64,000 nucleotides of DNA from Pseudomonas sp. PDM18 (GTDB lineage Bacteria; Pseudomonadota; Gammaproteobacteria; Pseudomonadales; Pseudomonadaceae): assembly GCF_014852585.1 (NCBI RefSeq), contig NZ_JACVBX010000019.1, forward strand, positions 1-64,000, in the 5' to 3' direction. Each line of letters begins with the position of its first letter. The first letter of the stretch is position 1. Made by a program: the position numbers and the translations under genes. The notes under the pieces were generated by a model. It made no database searches, was not told where the DNA came from, and saw only the letters and a list, made by a program, of their open reading frames with translations. Positions 38,956-52,138 of this stretch are shown here, in pieces.

Positions 38956-39786
38956 GTGCTCGCCACTACCCTGGTGCTGCTGGCCGCCCTGCTGCACGCT
39001 ACCTGGAACACCCTCGTCAAATTCAGCAACGACCGCCTGCTGGTAGTCGCCTGCATGGATATGGTCGGCCTGACGGCCGGCCTGGCCCTGCTGCCCTGGA
39101 TCGAGATTCCACCCGCCGAGGTCTGGCCCTGGCTATTGGCCGCCGTGTCGCTGCAACTGGTCTACCGGGTTCTACTGATCCAGGCCTACAAGGTCGGTGA
39201 CCTGGGGCTGGTCTACCCGCTGATGCGCGGCCTGTCGCCGCTGGTGGTGCTGGCGCTGACGCTGACCTTCGGCGGCGAGCACCTGACCGACAGGCAGATC
39301 CTCGGCATCCTGCTGATCCCGGTCGGCATGCTGTTCCTGCTCAAGGGTGGGGGCGGCTCGAAGCTGCCGTGGATCGCCTATCCCACCGTGCTGCTGATGG
39401 GCGTTTGCATCGGCAGCTACACCTGGACCGACGGCAACGCACTGAAGCTTTGGCCCAGACCGCTGGACTACCTGGTCTGGCTGTCGCTGCTGTCTGGCCT
39501 GCCGTTTCCGCTGGTGGCGCTGGTTGGGCGAACGCGGGCCTTCGCCAAGTTCTGGATCAACGACTGGAAGCTCGGCCTGAGCGTCGGTTTCTGCGTGCTG
39601 CTCAGCTACGGGCTGGTGCTCTGGGCCATGCAGATGGGCTCCATTGCCGAGGCCGCCGCGCTGCGCGAGACCAGCGTGCTGCTGGTGGTGCTGTTCGGCA
39701 TGCGCTTCCTCAAGGAGCCCTTCGGCCTGCCGCGTCTGGCCGCGTGCAGCCTGGTGCTGACGGGGATGTTGGTGATGAAGCTCTGA
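38956..39786 (+). CDS. EamA (DMT) family transporter
   Basis: 276 residues with about ten membrane helices in two EamA repeats (ALLHATWNTLVKFS opens the first, YGLVLWAMQMGSIAEAAALRETSVL is in the second). GTG start at 38956 with CAGGAG 9 nt upstream. Inner-membrane drug/metabolite exporter superfamily; substrate unknown. It may be co-transcribed with the MAPEG gene 99 bp downstream. Confidence 0.88.
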   Translation: MLATTLVLLAALLHATWNTLVKFSNDRLLVVACMDMVGLTAGLALLPWIEIPPAEVWPWLLAAVSLQLVYRVLLIQAYKVGDLGLVYPLMRGLSPLVVLALTLTFGGEHLTDRQILGILLIPVGMLFLLKGGGGSKLPWIAYPTVLLMGVCIGSYTWTDGNALKLWPRPLDYLVWLSLLSGLPFPLVALVGRTRAFAKFWINDWKLGLSVGFCVLLSYGLVLWAMQMGSIAEAAALRETSVLLVVLFGMRFLKEPFGLPRLAACSLVLTGMLVMKL

Positions 39787-39885
39787 GGATTGGCCCCGGC
39801 TACGCCACGCGTCGCCAAGCCGGTCAAGGACGTGGTGTGGGGCGATGGCCTAAGCTGCGCGCTTTCCCCTCAACGAGACTTCCCC

Positions 39886-40275
39886 ATGCCCATTGCCTTC
39901 TGGTGCGTCCTGATCGCGATCTTTCTGCCCTACGTCGGCACCAGCATCGCCAAGTTCACCGGCGGTGGCTTCGGCCCCCGGCAGAACCACGACCCGCGTA
40001 CCTTCCTCGCCACCCTGGAGGGCTATCGCAAGCGCGCCAACGCCTTCCAGATGAACAGCTTCGAGGTGACCCCGGCCTTCGCCGCGGCGGTGATCATCGC
40101 CTACGTGGTGAACAACGCCGAGCCGGCCACCATCGACCGCCTGGCCATCGCCTGGGTCACCAGCCGCCTGCTCTACCTGATCTTCTATATCGCCGATCTG
40201 GCGCTGCTGCGCTCGCTGGTCTGGTTCCTCGGCATGGGCCTGATCATCGCGATCTTCGTCGTTTCGGCCGCCTGA
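39886..40275 (+). CDS. MAPEG family membrane protein
   Basis: 129 residues from ATG 39886 with four predicted helices. MPIAFWCVLIAIFLPYVG and FQMNSFEVTPAFAAAVIIAY match bacterial MAPEG proteins (membrane-associated eicosanoid/glutathione metabolism). Enzymatic activity not predictable. The upstream in-frame ATG at 39790 has no family support. Confidence 0.85.
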   Translation: MPIAFWCVLIAIFLPYVGTSIAKFTGGGFGPRQNHDPRTFLATLEGYRKRANAFQMNSFEVTPAFAAAVIIAYVVNNAEPATIDRLAIAWVTSRLLYLIFYIADLALLRSLVWFLGMGLIIAIFVVSAA

Positions 40276-40404
40276 ACGGCGGCTGAACGAAAGATGCACG
40301 GCTGCGGCGGATGGCCGCAGCTGCTTGGGCGTGGTCTGGAACATTCGGAAATCGGGGCGGATAATCCGGCGCTTCCGTGAATAGCCGTCCTACAAGAGTC
40401 CCCC

Positions 40405-40872
40405 ATGAAGTTGAAGACCCTGCTCGTTCTGCTGCTCGCCGGCACGGCGCTCGCCGGCTGCCATCGCCAGGACCCCAACTCGCCGGAGTACAAGCGCCAG
40501 GCGGTGTTCAAGGAGATGCTCAAGACCAGCGAGGATATGGGCGGCATGCTGCGCGGACGCATCCCCTTCGATGCGGACAAGTTCCGCGCGAACTCGACCA
40601 AGCTCGGCGAGCTGGCCGGCAAGCCCTGGCAGTATTTCCCCAGCACCCAGCCGCCGGCTGACCAGGTGGAAAGCGACGACACCCGCGCCAAGGCGGAAAT
40701 CTGGCAGCGCCAGCTGGAGTTCCAGGCCGACGCCAAGACCTTCCAGCAGGCCGTCCGCGCGTTGGGCGAGAACACCCGCAATGCCGCGCCGACGCCTGAG
40801 GGCGTGCGCAAGGACTTTGCCGCGGTGGAAGACGCCTGCGAAGCCTGCCACAAGAAATTCCGCGCGCTCTAA
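40405..40872 (+). CDS. cytochrome c'-like lipoprotein
   Basis: 155 residues. Cytochrome c' family four-helix bundle with the haem motif CEACH at residues 145-149 close to the C-terminus, as is standard for c' proteins. The N-terminus is a lipoprotein signal (ALAGC, Cys19) rather than a plain Sec signal, so the protein should be anchored to a membrane. Likely binds NO or CO or acts in electron transfer. The body otherwise aligns in length with cytochrome c'. Confidence 0.85.
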   Translation: MKLKTLLVLLLAGTALAGCHRQDPNSPEYKRQAVFKEMLKTSEDMGGMLRGRIPFDADKFRANSTKLGELAGKPWQYFPSTQPPADQVESDDTRAKAEIWQRQLEFQADAKTFQQAVRALGENTRNAAPTPEGVRKDFAAVEDACEACHKKFRAL

Positions 40873-40883
40873 CGCCGTAGTCC

Positions 40884-40911
40884 TTTGTAGGAGCGAGCAG
40901 GCTCGCTCCTA
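40884..40911. repeat. REP-like palindrome, GTAGGAGCGAGC type
   Basis: GTAGGAGCGAGC (40885-40896), AG loop, GCTCGCTCCTAC (40899-40910): a perfect 12-bp inverted repeat between two convergent genes. Its arms are identical to the outer arms of the element at 50984-51042. It may also serve as a bidirectional terminator-like structure. Confidence 0.8.
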
Positions 40912-40939
40912 CAGTCAGCGTGACCCGCCAAATAGGGCT

Positions 40940-41338
40940 TTACTCCTCCAGCTCGCGCTTGGCCTGCTCCAGTTCGGCGCGGGCCTCGGCCAGCTTGTCC
41001 TTGCGCTTCTCGATCTTGTCCGCGTCGCCCTTGTTCATCGCCTTGCGCAGGTCCTTTTCGCGCTGGGCGACGTCCTTCTCCGCGTCCAGCACGTTCTGCT
41101 TGCGCTCCTGCGTAAGGCTGGCGTCGGTGCAGTAGGTCTTTACCTTCTCCAGGGCGGTCTGCAGGCCGGCGACGCGGTTGCCGTTGCCCTGGGCCTTGGC
41201 CTGCTCGAGCTGGGTTTCGATGGCGGCGCGCTTGGCGGCGCAGCCGGTCAGTGGCTGTTTGGCGGCCTCGGCGGCAAACAGCGGGCTTGCGCAGCCGAGG
41301 GCGAGAGCGGCGGCCATCAGGGCAGAGCTTCGGAACAT
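40940..41338 (-). CDS. DUF1090 (YqjC-like) periplasmic protein
   Basis: 132 residues. Signal peptide (cleavage near FAA-EAA). The remainder is helical and highly charged: TGCAAKRAAIETQLEQAKAQGN then a long coiled-coil-like stretch (KDVAQREKDLRKAMNKGDADKIEKRKDKLAEARAELEQ). Two cysteines (Cys33 and Cys70) are probably disulfide-bonded. Matches the DUF1090 family; function unknown. Confidence 0.85.
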   Translation of the reverse strand: MFRSSALMAAALALGCASPLFAAEAAKQPLTGCAAKRAAIETQLEQAKAQGNGNRVAGLQTALEKVKTYCTDASLTQERKQNVLDAEKDVAQREKDLRKAMNKGDADKIEKRKDKLAEARAELEQAKRELEE

Positions 41339-41500
41339 TTTCGGAGTCCTTGGTTACCAAACACTATGACGTTGGAGTCAACGGCTAGAGTTTGCCATGG
41401 ACGGTGCGGCGAGGGGCTGCCCCAGGACAATCGCCCTCGTTCGATTGCCAGGAGAAAGCCGGGACTCGCAAGGCCCGCCAGGCGGGCAAGGAGAGGCGGT

Positions 41501-42499
41501 ATGCGGGTGGCGATGCGGATCGTGCAGGCACTCATCGCGCTGCTGGTGCTGGCGCTGCTGGTGGGCGGCTGGTGGTACGTGCCCGGTGAGCTGAAGCTGC
41601 AGCCGGTGCTGACCGGCAGCAGCGAGGATGCCTCGGTGCGCCAGGGCGAACGGCGCCGCAGCTATGTCCTCTACGTGCCGCAGAAACTGGCCGTGCGCCC
41701 GGCGCTGCTGGTGGTCCTGCACAGCTCGCAGAGCAACGGCGAGCGCATGCGCCGTGACAGCGGCTACCGCTTTGATGCCCTGGCTGATCGCGATGGTTTC
41801 CTTGTGCTCTATCCCGATGGTTTCGAAGGGCACTGGAACGACTGTCGACGGGTTGCTTCCTACAGCGCGCGACGCCTGAACATCGACGATGTCGGTTTCC
41901 TCTCGCAGATGATCGATAGCCTGCAGCGCGAGCGTGGCGTCGACCCCGAGCGGGTGTTCGTCACGGGGTACTCCAACGGCGGGCAGATGGCGTTGCGGCT
42001 GGCGGCCGAGGCGCCGGACAAGGTTGATGGCGTTGCCGCCGTGGCCGCCAGTCTGCCGGCCACTGACAACGACGCCTGCCATCCCGCCGAAAGGCCCAAG
42101 GCGGCGCTGTTGATGAACGGCACACGGGACCCGATCAATCCCTACGCGGGGGGCCGAGTCACGCTGTTCGGCTTCGGTGATCGCGGCAACGTGCTCTCCG
42201 CCGAGGAATCTGCCCTCGCGCTGGCGCGGCGAAACGGGCAAGGCGGCGAGCCGCAGGTGGACAAGCTGACCCAGCCGGGGCCGGTGTGGACGCAGCGGCA
42301 GCGCTGGGCCACCGGCGACGGGCCTCCTGTGGAGCTGGTGACGGTGTTCGGCGGCGGGCACCTGATTTCGCAGCCGCTGTACCGGCCGCCGCGCCTGCTT
42401 GGCCAGGTCGACCCGCAGTTGGACGGGCCGGCCGAGATCTGGCGCTTCTTCAGCGAGCTGGTGCCTGCCGAGCCGCCACGCATTGAACCGCCGTTCTAG
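41501..42499 (+). CDS. exported esterase of the LpqC / PHB-depolymerase-like family
   Basis: 332 residues from ATG 41501, with AAGGAGAGG upstream. An N-terminal hydrophobic anchor (residues 7-27) suggests periplasmic or membrane location. Alpha/beta hydrolase with nucleophile elbow GYSNGG, the oxyanion region LVVLHSSQSNGERM, and a late GGGH acid-base histidine. COG3509 polyhydroxybutyrate-depolymerase-like esterases share these. Substrate unknown; ester hydrolysis of a polymer or feruloyl-type ester is possible. Stop codon overlaps the convergent gene in CTAG. Confidence 0.83.
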   Translation: MRVAMRIVQALIALLVLALLVGGWWYVPGELKLQPVLTGSSEDASVRQGERRRSYVLYVPQKLAVRPALLVVLHSSQSNGERMRRDSGYRFDALADRDGFLVLYPDGFEGHWNDCRRVASYSARRLNIDDVGFLSQMIDSLQRERGVDPERVFVTGYSNGGQMALRLAAEAPDKVDGVAAVAASLPATDNDACHPAERPKAALLMNGTRDPINPYAGGRVTLFGFGDRGNVLSAEESALALARRNGQGGEPQVDKLTQPGPVWTQRQRWATGDGPPVELVTVFGGGHLISQPLYRPPRLLGQVDPQLDGPAEIWRFFSELVPAEPPRIEPPF

Positions 42500-43242
42500 A
42501 GTTCGATCACCCGACAGGGATCGAAGCCGCTGTCCTCGCCGGGGTAGGCGCCGGGGTTGGCGATGATCCGACTCTGGCCGACCCGATAGTCCAGGCACTC
42601 ATGCACGTGCCCGTGAATCCACAGGTCGCAGCGTTCGACCAGGCCTTCCAGGTTTGAGGCGAAGGCGGGCGACAGGGCGTCGCCGACGTAGTGTGAGGGA
42701 ATGGAGCGAGCGCTGGGCGCGTGGTGCGTCACCACCACGGTCGGGCCGGCGAAGGGTTGATCCAGCTCTGCCGCCAGCCACTCGCAGCTGGCGCCGCAGA
42801 GTTCGCGGCTCATCTGCGGTGTAAAGGGCTGGGCGAAGTAATCCACCGTAGTGAAATCGGGCATCAGCAATTGCGCCTGCTCGCAGGCCAGTTCCGACGC
42901 GTGTTCGCCGTAGAGCTGGAAGTCCGTCCACAGGGTGGTGCCGAGGAAACGCACGCCGCCGAGGATCACCGCATCCTTCTCGAGGAAGCGGATATCCAGC
43001 GCCTGTGCCAGGTTGCGCATGGACTGCGTCAGTTCGGGCAGATCGGAATTGTAGAACTCGTGGTTGCCGGCGACGTAGATGATTTCACTGTCCGGGAACT
43101 CTTCGCGCGCCCAGTGCAGGCCTTGCAGGTGCTCGTGAATGTCGCCGGCCAGCACAACGACATCCGCGGCTGCCTGCGGTAGTTCGCGGCGGCCGTTGGG
43201 AAAGTGTTCGTGGTGGAGGTCAGATAGGACTCGCAGACGCAT
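42496..43242 (-). CDS. metallophosphoesterase
   Basis: 248 residues, calcineurin-like phosphoesterase superfamily. All metal-binding blocks are present: SDLHHE, VVLAGDIHE, GNHEFYNSDLP, VVTHHAPS and IHGHVHE. No signal peptide, so cytosolic. Substrate class (phosphodiester or nucleotide) not predictable. Converges on the esterase gene so that the stop codons overlap by 3 bp. Confidence 0.9.
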   Translation of the reverse strand: MRLRVLSDLHHEHFPNGRRELPQAAADVVVLAGDIHEHLQGLHWAREEFPDSEIIYVAGNHEFYNSDLPELTQSMRNLAQALDIRFLEKDAVILGGVRFLGTTLWTDFQLYGEHASELACEQAQLLMPDFTTVDYFAQPFTPQMSRELCGASCEWLAAELDQPFAGPTVVVTHHAPSARSIPSHYVGDALSPAFASNLEGLVERCDLWIHGHVHECLDYRVGQSRIIANPGAYPGEDSGFDPCRVIEL

Positions 43243-43415
43243 GGCATGTCATTGGTCTAAGGAGGATGTTCCGAGCATAACGAAGGACAATGCTTTTGAC
43301 ATAAATCATGGCATCGCCGTTGCCCGCCTAAAGACCTTTCGAAATTAAGGGATAATTCAGAAGGTTCCTTCAGCTTCCGCTTGGGTTCGCTGCTTTGGCG
43401 CCCCAAGGAGGACTC

Positions 43416-44720
43416 ATGAAACTTATCTGGATCGTACTTCTGGCCGTCGCGGCCACCTTTGGCCTGGCGCTGTTCGTCGACCCGCCGGCAACCCTGGACA
43501 TCTGGGTTCTGCGCAAGCAGGCGATACTCTTTACCGGCGTCGCATCCTTCGCGCTGATGTCACTGATCATGCTGCTGGCGGTGCGCCCGGTCTGGCTGGA
43601 AAAGCCGCTGGACGGCCTCGACCGCATGTACCGCGCGCACAAGTGGGCGGGCATCCTGGCCATCGTGCTGGGCCTGTTGCACTACCTGATGGAACTGGGC
43701 GGGCCGCTGCTTGCCGAGTTCATCGCCAAGCCGGCCAAGGGGCCTCGGGTGGAAACCTTCCTCGACGCGTTCCGTGGCTCGGCCAAGGAGTTGGGCGAGT
43801 GGTCCGCCTGGCTGCTGGCGGCGATGCTGGTCATCACCCTCTGGCAGCGCTTCCCTTACCACCTGTGGCGCTACGTCCACAAAACCCTCGCGGTGGTCTA
43901 CCTGGTGCTCGCCTTCCATGGCGTGGTGCTGGCGCCAGCGGGCTACTGGGCTCAGCCGGTGGGCTGGCTGGTGGCCCTCTGTGCAGTGGTGGGCAGCCTC
44001 TGCGCGCTCTGGGCGCTGACCGGGCAGATCGGCCGCCGGCGCACCCATGAAGGCGTCGTCGTAGCGATCGAGCGCCCCGGCGAGCGCATGCTGGACGTGA
44101 CGTGCAAGCTGCAGGGCCGCTGGCAGCACCGTGCTGGGCAGTTCGCCTTCCTCACCTGTGATCGCCTGGAGGGGCAGCATCCCTTCACCCTCTCCAGCGG
44201 CGATCAGGGCAACGGCGAGGTGCGCTTCAGCATCAAGGCGCTCGGCGACTACACGCAGCGTCTTCAGGATGCCCTGAAGGTCGGTGATCCGGTGAAGGTG
44301 GAAGGCCCCTACGGCCGCTTCGACTTCCGCCGCGACAAGGGCGAGCGGCAAGTGTGGATCGCCGGTGGCATCGGCATCACGCCATTCCTGGCCTGGCTCG
44401 AGTCGCTCCAGGCGCGGCCGGAGGACTGCCCGGAAGTGAGGCTGCTGTATTGCGTGCGCTCGCCCTCCGATGCCATCTACGCGGGCCGGCTGCGTGAGTT
44501 GTGCGCGAAGTTGCCGCGCATCGATCTGCGCGTGCATTACAGCGAAAGCGAGGGTTACCTGCAGGCGGCGGAGCTTGGCCTGCAGCCCGGATCGCAGGGG
44601 CGCTGGCCGAGCGTCTGGTTCTGCGGTCCGCAGGCGCTTGCCGAACTGCTGCGCCGCGACCTGCGCCGCCAAGGCATGCCGGGCAGCCGCTTCCATCAGG
44701 AAGCCTTCCAGATGCGCTGA
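43416..44720 (+). CDS. ferric-reductase-like transmembrane flavoprotein
   Basis: 434 residues from ATG 43416 with AAGGAGGACTC upstream. Residues 1-210 form the membrane haem domain (about six helices; His residues in YRAHKWAG, LLHYLMELGG, RYVHKTLA and FHGVVLAP are haem-ligand candidates). Residues 215-434 are an FAD/NAD(P)H reductase module (HPFTLSSGD for FAD, GGIGITPFLAW for NADPH, VWFCGPQ). Family includes ferric reductases and NADPH-oxidase-like proteins. Electron acceptor unknown. Confidence 0.88.
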   Translation: MKLIWIVLLAVAATFGLALFVDPPATLDIWVLRKQAILFTGVASFALMSLIMLLAVRPVWLEKPLDGLDRMYRAHKWAGILAIVLGLLHYLMELGGPLLAEFIAKPAKGPRVETFLDAFRGSAKELGEWSAWLLAAMLVITLWQRFPYHLWRYVHKTLAVVYLVLAFHGVVLAPAGYWAQPVGWLVALCAVVGSLCALWALTGQIGRRRTHEGVVVAIERPGERMLDVTCKLQGRWQHRAGQFAFLTCDRLEGQHPFTLSSGDQGNGEVRFSIKALGDYTQRLQDALKVGDPVKVEGPYGRFDFRRDKGERQVWIAGGIGITPFLAWLESLQARPEDCPEVRLLYCVRSPSDAIYAGRLRELCAKLPRIDLRVHYSESEGYLQAAELGLQPGSQGRWPSVWFCGPQALAELLRRDLRRQGMPGSRFHQEAFQMR

Positions 44721-44725
44721 GGCGC

Positions 44726-46531
<1,806 letters not shown>

Positions 46532-46541
46532 CTACCGGGTC

Positions 46542-47732
46542 TTACACGCCGGCGGCGTCACGCAGGGCGGCAGCCTTGTCGGTGCGCTCCCAGGTGAAGG
46601 CGGTGAAGGTGTCGTCACCGTAGGTCATCTCGAACGGGTTGCGACCGAAGTGGCCGTAGGCCGCGGTCGGCTGGTACATCGGGTGCAGCAGGTCGAGCAT
46701 CTTGGTGATCGCGTACGGGCGCAGGTCGAAGTGCTCGCGGACCAGTTGGATGATCTTGTCATCGCTGATCTTGCCGGTGCCGAAGGTGTTGATCGAGATG
46801 GAGGTCGGCTGGGCCACGCCGATGGCGTAGGACACCTGGATCTCGCAACGCTCGGCCAGGCCGGCAGCGACGATGTTCTTGGCCACGTAGCGGCCGGCGT
46901 AGGCAGCGGAACGGTCGACCTTGGACGGGTCCTTGCCGGAGAACGCGCCGCCGCCGTGACGGGCCATGCCGCCGTAGGAGTCGACGATGATCTTGCGACC
47001 GGTCAGGCCGCAGTCGCCCACCGGGCCGCCGATCACGAAGTTGCCGGTCGGGTTGATGTGGAACTGGGTGTCCTTGTGCAGCAGTTCAGCCGGCAGCACC
47101 TGCTTGATGATCAGCTCCATCACGCCTTCGCGCAGGTCCTTGTAGCTGACTTCCGGGTTGTGCTGGGTGGACAGGACGATGGCGTCGATGCCGACCACCT
47201 TGCCGTTCTCGTAGCGGCAGGTGACCTGAGACTTGGCGTCCGGGCGCAGCCACGGCAGCAGGCCGGATTTGCGGGCCTCGGCCTGGCGCTCCACCAGACG
47301 GTGGGAGAAGCAGATCGGCGCGGGCATCAGTACGTCGGTTTCGTTGCTGGCGTAGCCGAACATCAGGCCCTGGTCGCCAGCGCCCTGGTCTTCCGGCTTG
47401 GCGCGGTCGACGCCCTGGTTGATGTCCACCGACTGCTTGCCGATGATGTTCAGCACGCCGCAGGTGGCGCCGTCGAAGCCGACGTCGGAGCTGTTGTAGC
47501 CGATGTCGATGATGACCTTGCGCACCAGGTCTTCCAGGTCGACCCAGGCAGAAGTGGTGACTTCACCGGCGATGATCGCGACACCGGTCTTCACCAGGGT
47601 TTCGCAGGCCACGCGGGCGTATTTGTCCTTGGCGATGATGGCGTCGAGCACGGCATCGGAAATCTGGTCCGCGATCTTGTCCGGATGGCCTTCGGAGACG
47701 GATTCGGAGGTGAAAACAGAGTATTCGCTCAT
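46542..47732 (-). CDS. metK: S-adenosylmethionine synthetase
   Basis: 396 residues, full length. [25 protein letters not shown] at the start and [23 protein letters not shown] are the substrate-binding signatures. It makes SAM from methionine and ATP. AGGAA within the 17-nt gap from the upstream regulator gene supports the start, so the two are very probably co-transcribed. Terminated by a strong hairpin. Confidence 0.98.
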   Translation of the reverse strand: MSEYSVFTSESVSEGHPDKIADQISDAVLDAIIAKDKYARVACETLVKTGVAIIAGEVTTSAWVDLEDLVRKVIIDIGYNSSDVGFDGATCGVLNIIGKQSVDINQGVDRAKPEDQGAGDQGLMFGYASNETDVLMPAPICFSHRLVERQAEARKSGLLPWLRPDAKSQVTCRYENGKVVGIDAIVLSTQHNPEVSYKDLREGVMELIIKQVLPAELLHKDTQFHINPTGNFVIGGPVGDCGLTGRKIIVDSYGGMARHGGGAFSGKDPSKVDRSAAYAGRYVAKNIVAAGLAERCEIQVSYAIGVAQPTSISINTFGTGKISDDKIIQLVREHFDLRPYAITKMLDLLHPMYQPTAAYGHFGRNPFEMTYGDDTFTAFTWERTDKAAALRDAAGV

Positions 47733-47749
47733 CTAACGGTTCCTATCAT

Positions 47750-48751
47750 TTACCGGTGGGTGAGGACGCTTCGCGAATCCGGTTTGGCGAAGTGCCGTAC
47801 CTGGATCTGAAAGCCATTGCGTAAACCGATGTACACACTTTCGCCGGACGCGAGCCCGGCGGCGTCGGCCCAGCGGGCCAGGTCTTCCTGTTCGAACCCC
47901 AGCCAGAGATCACCACAGGCCTCGCGCGCCCAGCTCTGGTCGTGGTTGCAGAGTTCGGTCACCAGCAGGCTGCCACCGGGTTTCACCAGGTGGGCCAACT
48001 GCTTCACGGCCTCTGCCGGTGCGGCGAAATGGTGCAGCACCATGTTCAGCACCACGCAGTCCGCCGCGTCGTCGACGTCCTGCAAGGCATCGCCCAGCCG
48101 CAGCCGGACGTTGTTCAAACCTGCGCTGGCGCAACGTTGCCGCGCCATCTCGAGCATGGTCTCGCTGTTGTCCAGCGCCGTGACCTGATCGAAACGCCGG
48201 GCCAGCTCGGGGAGGAATCCACCGTCGCCGGGGCCGACTTCCAGCGCCGTAGCGCCAGGGGCGAAGCTCAAGGCATCGAGCACCGCCAGCACGCTTTCGC
48301 GGTATTGCGGCAGTCCTGCGATCAGGTCCTGGGTCGCCTGGAACTTCTCCGCGCTGCGGGCGAAAAAGTCGCGGCTGACGGCGGCACGCTGGGCATGTAC
48401 GCCATCGATGCGGGCGCTGACGTCGTCGGCCAGCGCCAGTTCGTCCACTTCTTCGAGCAGCGCACCGTGCAGCGTGCCACCCAGGCTTTCGCCTTGGGGC
48501 AGGGCGCGGCGATAGAAGATCGCGTTGCCTTCGCGGCGCGTGGCGACCAGGCCGGCCTGGGCCAACACCTTCAGGTGGTGGCTCATGCCCGACTGGCGGA
48601 CGCCGAAGATATGCGCCAGCTCCAGCACGCCGAACGAATCGTTGGCCAGCACCCGCAGTACGTTCAGCCGCAGCGGATCGCCGCCGGCCTTGCACAGGGC
48701 AGCTAGTTGATCGCAATCGTCGTGGCGTATTTCGGGCAGGCGCAGACTCAT
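47750..48751 (-). CDS. ArsR-family regulator fused to a SAM-methyltransferase-like domain (SahR-like)
   Basis: 333 residues. Residues 15-90 form an ArsR winged HTH (LRLNVLRVLANDSFGVLELAHIFG; QSGMSHHLKVLAQAGLV). Residues about 125-320 form a class I methyltransferase fold with the SAM/SAH motif ATALEVGPGDGGFLPEL. This architecture matches SahR, an SAH-responsive repressor of methionine-cycle genes in Proteobacteria. It lies directly upstream of metK (17 nt), and a perfect palindrome is found 45 bp upstream of its start. An enzyme role cannot be excluded. Confidence 0.83.
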   Translation of the reverse strand: MSLRLPEIRHDDCDQLAALCKAGGDPLRLNVLRVLANDSFGVLELAHIFGVRQSGMSHHLKVLAQAGLVATRREGNAIFYRRALPQGESLGGTLHGALLEEVDELALADDVSARIDGVHAQRAAVSRDFFARSAEKFQATQDLIAGLPQYRESVLAVLDALSFAPGATALEVGPGDGGFLPELARRFDQVTALDNSETMLEMARQRCASAGLNNVRLRLGDALQDVDDAADCVVLNMVLHHFAAPAEAVKQLAHLVKPGGSLLVTELCNHDQSWAREACGDLWLGFEQEDLARWADAAGLASGESVYIGLRNGFQIQVRHFAKPDSRSVLTHR

Positions 48752-48795
48752 AGGTCGCGCAGTCTAGTCGCGGCTTTCAGGGTGGGCAATAGCTG

Positions 48796-48813
48796 TATCA
48801 AAAAGTTTTGATA
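48796..48813. promoter_or_regulatory. perfect palindrome, candidate operator of the SahR-like regulator
   Basis: TATCAAAA-AG-TTTTGATA, perfect 8-bp arms, in the 224-bp region between the divergent regulator/metK unit and tkt. ArsR-type dimers bind such palindromes, so autoregulation of the regulator-metK operon (and perhaps tkt) is likely. Confidence 0.6.
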
Positions 48814-48975
48814 TTGGCTGATGAGTGGTTTTTGACCAGTTGCACTATCCAAGCGCGTGCCTTGCATCAGGCATCTGCCGATCTGTCATTGCCCCGCGGG
48901 GCCCGGCTGGGCGAAAATACCGGCCTTTTTTCATTCCCTTCGATCTTTCGAAGCAGCCCCCGCAGGAGATTAGCG

Positions 48976-50973
<1,998 letters not shown>

Positions 50974-50983
50974 TCCGGCTCTT

Positions 50984-51042
50984 GTAGGAGCGAGCTTGCT
51001 CGCGAATGGCACTGCTCGGTTCGCGAGCCTGCTCGCTCCTAC
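50984..51042. repeat. REP-like palindrome pair, GTAGGAGCGAGC type
   Basis: Outer arms GTAGGAGCGAGC (50984-50995) and GCTCGCTCCTAC (51031-51042), inner arms GCTCGCGAA and TTCGCGAGC. The outer arms equal those of the element at 40884-40911. It fills most of the 90-bp gap between tkt and epd. Confidence 0.8.
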
Positions 51043-51063
51043 GAAGAACCCCAAGGGATAACA

Positions 51064-52110
51064 ATGTCCAAGCGCCCTTACCGAGTTGCCCTCAACGGCT
51101 ACGGCCGTATCGGTCGCTGCGTGTTCCGTGCCCTGCACGAACGCGGCGCCAAGGCTGATTTCTCCATCGTCGCATTGAACGACCTGGCGGACCTGGCCAG
51201 CCTGGAATACCTGACCCGCTTCGACTCCACCCACGGCCGCTTCCCCGGCGAGGTGAGTGTGGCCGACGGCTGCCTGCACGTGGGCGGCGACTGCGTGAAG
51301 GTGTTCCGCGAAGCCGAACCCGAGGCCATCGACTGGCGCGCCCTGGACATCGATCTGGTGCTGGAATGCTCCGGCGTCTACAACACCCGCGCCGACGGCG
51401 AGCGCTTCCTCGGTGCAGGCGCGCCGCGGGTGCTGTTTTCGCAGCCGATGGCCAGCGAGGCGGACATCGACGCCACCGTGGTCTTCGGCATCAACCAGCA
51501 AGGCCTTTCCGGCGCTGAGATGTTGGTATCCAACGCCTCCTGCACCACCAACTGCAGCGTGCCGCTGCTCAAGCTGCTGAACGAGGCCGTGGGCATCGAG
51601 TACGTCTCGATCACCACCATCCACTCGGCGATGAACGACCAGCCGGTGATCGACGCCTACCACCACGAAGACCTGCGCCGCACGCGCTCGGCCTTCCAGT
51701 CGGTGATCCCGGTGTCCACGGGGCTGGCGCGGGGCATCGAGCGCCTGCTGCCGGAACTCGCCGGGCGAATCCAGGCCAAAGCCATTCGGGTGCCGACGGT
51801 GAACGTCTCGGCCCTGGACATCACGCTGCAGGTCTCCCGCGATACATCCGCCGAGGAGATCAACCGCGTGCTGCGCCAGGCCGCCACCGAAGGCCCGCTG
51901 AAAGGCCTGCTGGCGTATACCGAGTTGCCCCACGCCAGCTGCGATTTCAATCACGACCCGCATTCGGCCATCGTCGATGGCAGCCAGACCCGCGTTTCCG
52001 GCCCCCGCCTGGTGAACGTGCTGGCCTGGTTCGACAACGAGTGGGGGTTCGCCAACCGCATGCTCGACACCGCAGGGCACTTCCTGCGGGTCGCCGCTAC
52101 CGAACGTTAA
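51064..52110 (+). CDS. epd: erythrose-4-phosphate dehydrogenase
   Basis: 348 residues, GAPDH superfamily. NAD motif [14 protein letters not shown] and catalytic cysteine in [12 protein letters not shown]. The length and the position between tkt and pgk are those of Epd (erythrose-4-phosphate to 4-phosphoerythronate, pyridoxal phosphate pathway). A GAPDH role cannot be strictly excluded from sequence alone. Confidence 0.9.
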   Translation: MSKRPYRVALNGYGRIGRCVFRALHERGAKADFSIVALNDLADLASLEYLTRFDSTHGRFPGEVSVADGCLHVGGDCVKVFREAEPEAIDWRALDIDLVLECSGVYNTRADGERFLGAGAPRVLFSQPMASEADIDATVVFGINQQGLSGAEMLVSNASCTTNCSVPLLKLLNEAVGIEYVSITTIHSAMNDQPVIDAYHHEDLRRTRSAFQSVIPVSTGLARGIERLLPELAGRIQAKAIRVPTVNVSALDITLQVSRDTSAEEINRVLRQAATEGPLKGLLAYTELPHASCDFNHDPHSAIVDGSQTRVSGPRLVNVLAWFDNEWGFANRMLDTAGHFLRVAATER

Positions 52111-52138
52111 TCAAACAGCCCCAACAGGACTGACTGTC

